Shown here piece by piece: positions 62,659-64,000 of a stretch of DNA of 64,000 bases (the first letter of the stretch is position 1; every line of letters begins with the position of its first letter). A program made the position numbers and the translations under genes. Source of the stretch: Candidatus Eisenbacteria bacterium (lineage in GTDB: Bacteria > Eisenbacteria > RBG-16-71-46 > CAIMUX01 > JAHJDP01); the NCBI GenBank assembly GCA_018831195.1, contig JAHJDP010000087.1, forward strand, positions 1 through 64,000. The letters are read 5' to 3'. The notes under the pieces are model-generated. The model was not told the origin of the DNA. It saw only the letters and a program-made list of their open reading frames with translations, and did no database searches.

Positions 62659-63594
62659 ATGAGCGCGCCGTGGATCGAGCTCAATAATGTTCAACTCTCC
62701 AGGGGAGGGCGGCCGGTCCTGCAGGGAATCACCGCCAGTCTTTCCGGCCGGGCCATCGGCCTGGTCGGCGTCAATGGTTCCGGAAAATCGACCCTCATCG
62801 GCGCTCTTCTCGGCGTCTTGCGGGCGCACACCGGCTCTATAAAAATTTTGGGCCGGTCCATTCCCGAAGAGGCGATGGAAGTTCGCGCCCGCGCCGGCGT
62901 CATGGCGGAGCAGGCCGGGATCTTTCCCGGCGGATCGGGTGTTGACGCCGTGACCTTCGCCGGCACCCTCAGCGGTCTGCCCCGCCGCGAATCGTTGCGC
63001 CGCGCCCATCGAGCGCTGGATGCTCTCGATGTCGGCGAAGACCGGTACCGGCCGACAAAGGGCTACTCCACCGGAATGCGGCAGCGATGCAAGCTCGCCA
63101 TGAGCCTCGTACACGGCCCGGAAATTCTAATCCTCGACGAACCGACGGTCGGACTCGATCCCAAGGGCCGGATGCAGCTTCTGTCGCTCATTCGGGATCT
63201 GAGGGATGAGGGGCGCAAAATACTCCTGAGTACCCACATTCTTCAAGACGCCGAATTCCTCTGCGATGATCTTCTGCTGCTGGAGGCGGGCACCATCTCC
63301 TACTTCGGTCCTGTCGCCAATTTAACAAAAGCCGGAACGCGGCAATATGTCGCAGAAGGAACCGGCTTCGTTGATGACTTCATCCAATCGCTGAAGGGCG
63401 CCGGCATGGAGATCCTGCATTTCACGAACAACCGCCTCTCCTTCCTCGCCCGCAATGATGATGACCTGCGGCTTTTTTGGCAGGCGGCGGCGGAGCGCAA
63501 TGTGGAAATCCGTCAATTGTCCCGGGAAATCGCAACCCTCGAGGACGCCGTCGTCGATGTGATGGAGCAGAATATGGTACGAAACAATGTCTGA
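62659..63594 (+). CDS. ABC transporter ATP-binding protein
   Basis: 311 residues. Walker A GVNGSGKST, signature YSTGMRQRCKLA, Walker B ILILDEPTVGLD, and switch His in LLSTHIL. The signature has TGMRQ in place of the common SGGQ, as in many ABC-2 exporters of the ABCA/NatA type. A C-terminal regulatory part of about 90 residues follows. It overlaps the next gene by 8 nt and abuts the membrane gene upstream. The substrate is unknown. Confidence 0.92.
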   Translation: MSAPWIELNNVQLSRGGRPVLQGITASLSGRAIGLVGVNGSGKSTLIGALLGVLRAHTGSIKILGRSIPEEAMEVRARAGVMAEQAGIFPGGSGVDAVTFAGTLSGLPRRESLRRAHRALDALDVGEDRYRPTKGYSTGMRQRCKLAMSLVHGPEILILDEPTVGLDPKGRMQLLSLIRDLRDEGRKILLSTHILQDAEFLCDDLLLLEAGTISYFGPVANLTKAGTRQYVAEGTGFVDDFIQSLKGAGMEILHFTNNRLSFLARNDDDLRLFWQAAAERNVEIRQLSREIATLEDAVVDVMEQNMVRNNV

Positions 63595-64000
63595 TCAGAA
63601 CCGCGCGCCCTCCTCATTCCAGGTCGTGAGAGCGATCGCACAGCGCGAATTCAACATTGGATTGCGCAGCAAGCTTATCAAACTTCTCTTTCTCGCCTCA
63701 ACGCTGCCGCCACTCGTGCTGACAATTATCCTCATTGTTCGCACCATCGCCAAGCAGTCGACCGGCTTCGATCTGGGCTGGGACCCGATGCTTTGGTTCT
63801 TGAGATTTCAAACCCTGCCGATTGCACTTCTAGCCCTCCGGCTGGGCACGCCCAGTGTCGCGCGCGATCGCGCCGAGGAAGTTCTCTTTCTTTACGCCAC
63901 CCGGCCCGTCCATCCCTGGCATTATGCTCTGGGGAAGATGCTGGCCGTCGCGATACCGGCCGCGGCCTTGCTTCTATTCCCGGGAATTCTCATCGGCATT
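63587..64000 (+). CDS. ABC-2-type permease, 5' part only
   Basis: The first 138 codons, cut by the right edge. The start ATG at 63587 overlaps the ATPase gene's stop. Two membrane segments are visible (LLFLASTLPPLVLTIILIV and AVAIPAAALLLFPGILIGI), with QREFNIGLRSKLIKLLF at the N-terminus and RAEEVLFLYATRPVHPWHYALGK between, a layout common in ABC-2 permeases. It probably pairs with the ATPase just upstream. Confidence 0.8.
   Translation, partial: MSDQNRAPSSFQVVRAIAQREFNIGLRSKLIKLLFLASTLPPLVLTIILIVRTIAKQSTGFDLGWDPMLWFLRFQTLPIALLALRLGTPSVARDRAEEVLFLYATRPVHPWHYALGKMLAVAIPAAALLLFPGILIGI

Overview
The window looks like a chromosomal piece of a GC-rich, Gram-negative, non-proteobacterial bacterium, probably from an uncultivated FCB-type lineage (Candidatus Eisenbacteria or a relative; this is inference). 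The reasons are: many lipoproteins with canonical lipoboxes; four large secreted proteins that end in the same FlgD-like Ig domain (NPF...F.L, then SG.Y..RL, ending K/R-M-L/I-L-L-R); dockerin-like, ASH (ASPM-SPD2-Hydin), FnIII, Kelch and LVIVD repeat proteins; and an otherwise ordinary bacterial core (tyrS, rtcB, pdhABC-lpdA-lplA, kup). No rRNA, tRNA, CRISPR array, IS element or phage gene was recognised.

Layout. 276-2549: secreted LVIVD beta-propeller. 2619-10449 (minus): type VI secretion membrane-complex and baseplate-linker operon, Fha-C-like/tssJ/tssK/tssL/tssM/tagF, with no tube, sheath, spike or ClpV gene present. 10674-20269 (plus, divergent from it): two small membrane proteins, a duplicated lipoprotein, a PEGA lipoprotein, three tandem CsgG/FlgO-like paralogues with TPRs (one with a peptidoglycan-binding domain inserted in the CsgG fold), and a probable outer-membrane beta-barrel. 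These two divergent groups are the best candidate for an undescribed envelope system. 20507-25135: giant lipoprotein of 13 cysteine-patterned ASH repeats. 25434-31914: PadR regulator with a TolC/MFP/RND efflux operon and a good operator palindrome. 32058-36440: FnIII-Kelch lipoprotein.

36469-44613: a GNAT acetyltransferase, then a three-gene minus operon (lipoprotein, secreted protein, and a large exported protein combining an NlpC/CHAP-like Cys hydrolase with a gingipain-like domain that lacks its usual His). That operon is preceded by a sigma-54 promoter match and an array of seven CGGACAC/GTGTCCG heptamers. The gene for a TPR-containing sigma-54 activator lies directly beyond the array. 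This is the clearest regulatory circuit in the window.

44678-47713: two secreted FlgD-tagged proteins; the first is preceded by a terminator-like stem that contains its own ribosome-binding site. 47937-51377: archease-rtcB-tyrS RNA-repair/translation operon. 51486-53394: a small unknown protein and a nine-haem lipoprotein cytochrome. 53438-58948: pyruvate dehydrogenase complex genes with a lipoate ligase. 59295-61256: Kup potassium transporter. 61320-64000: small membrane protein and an ABC transporter operon running off the right edge. Starts were re-chosen where a Shine-Dalgarno site and signal peptide agree.
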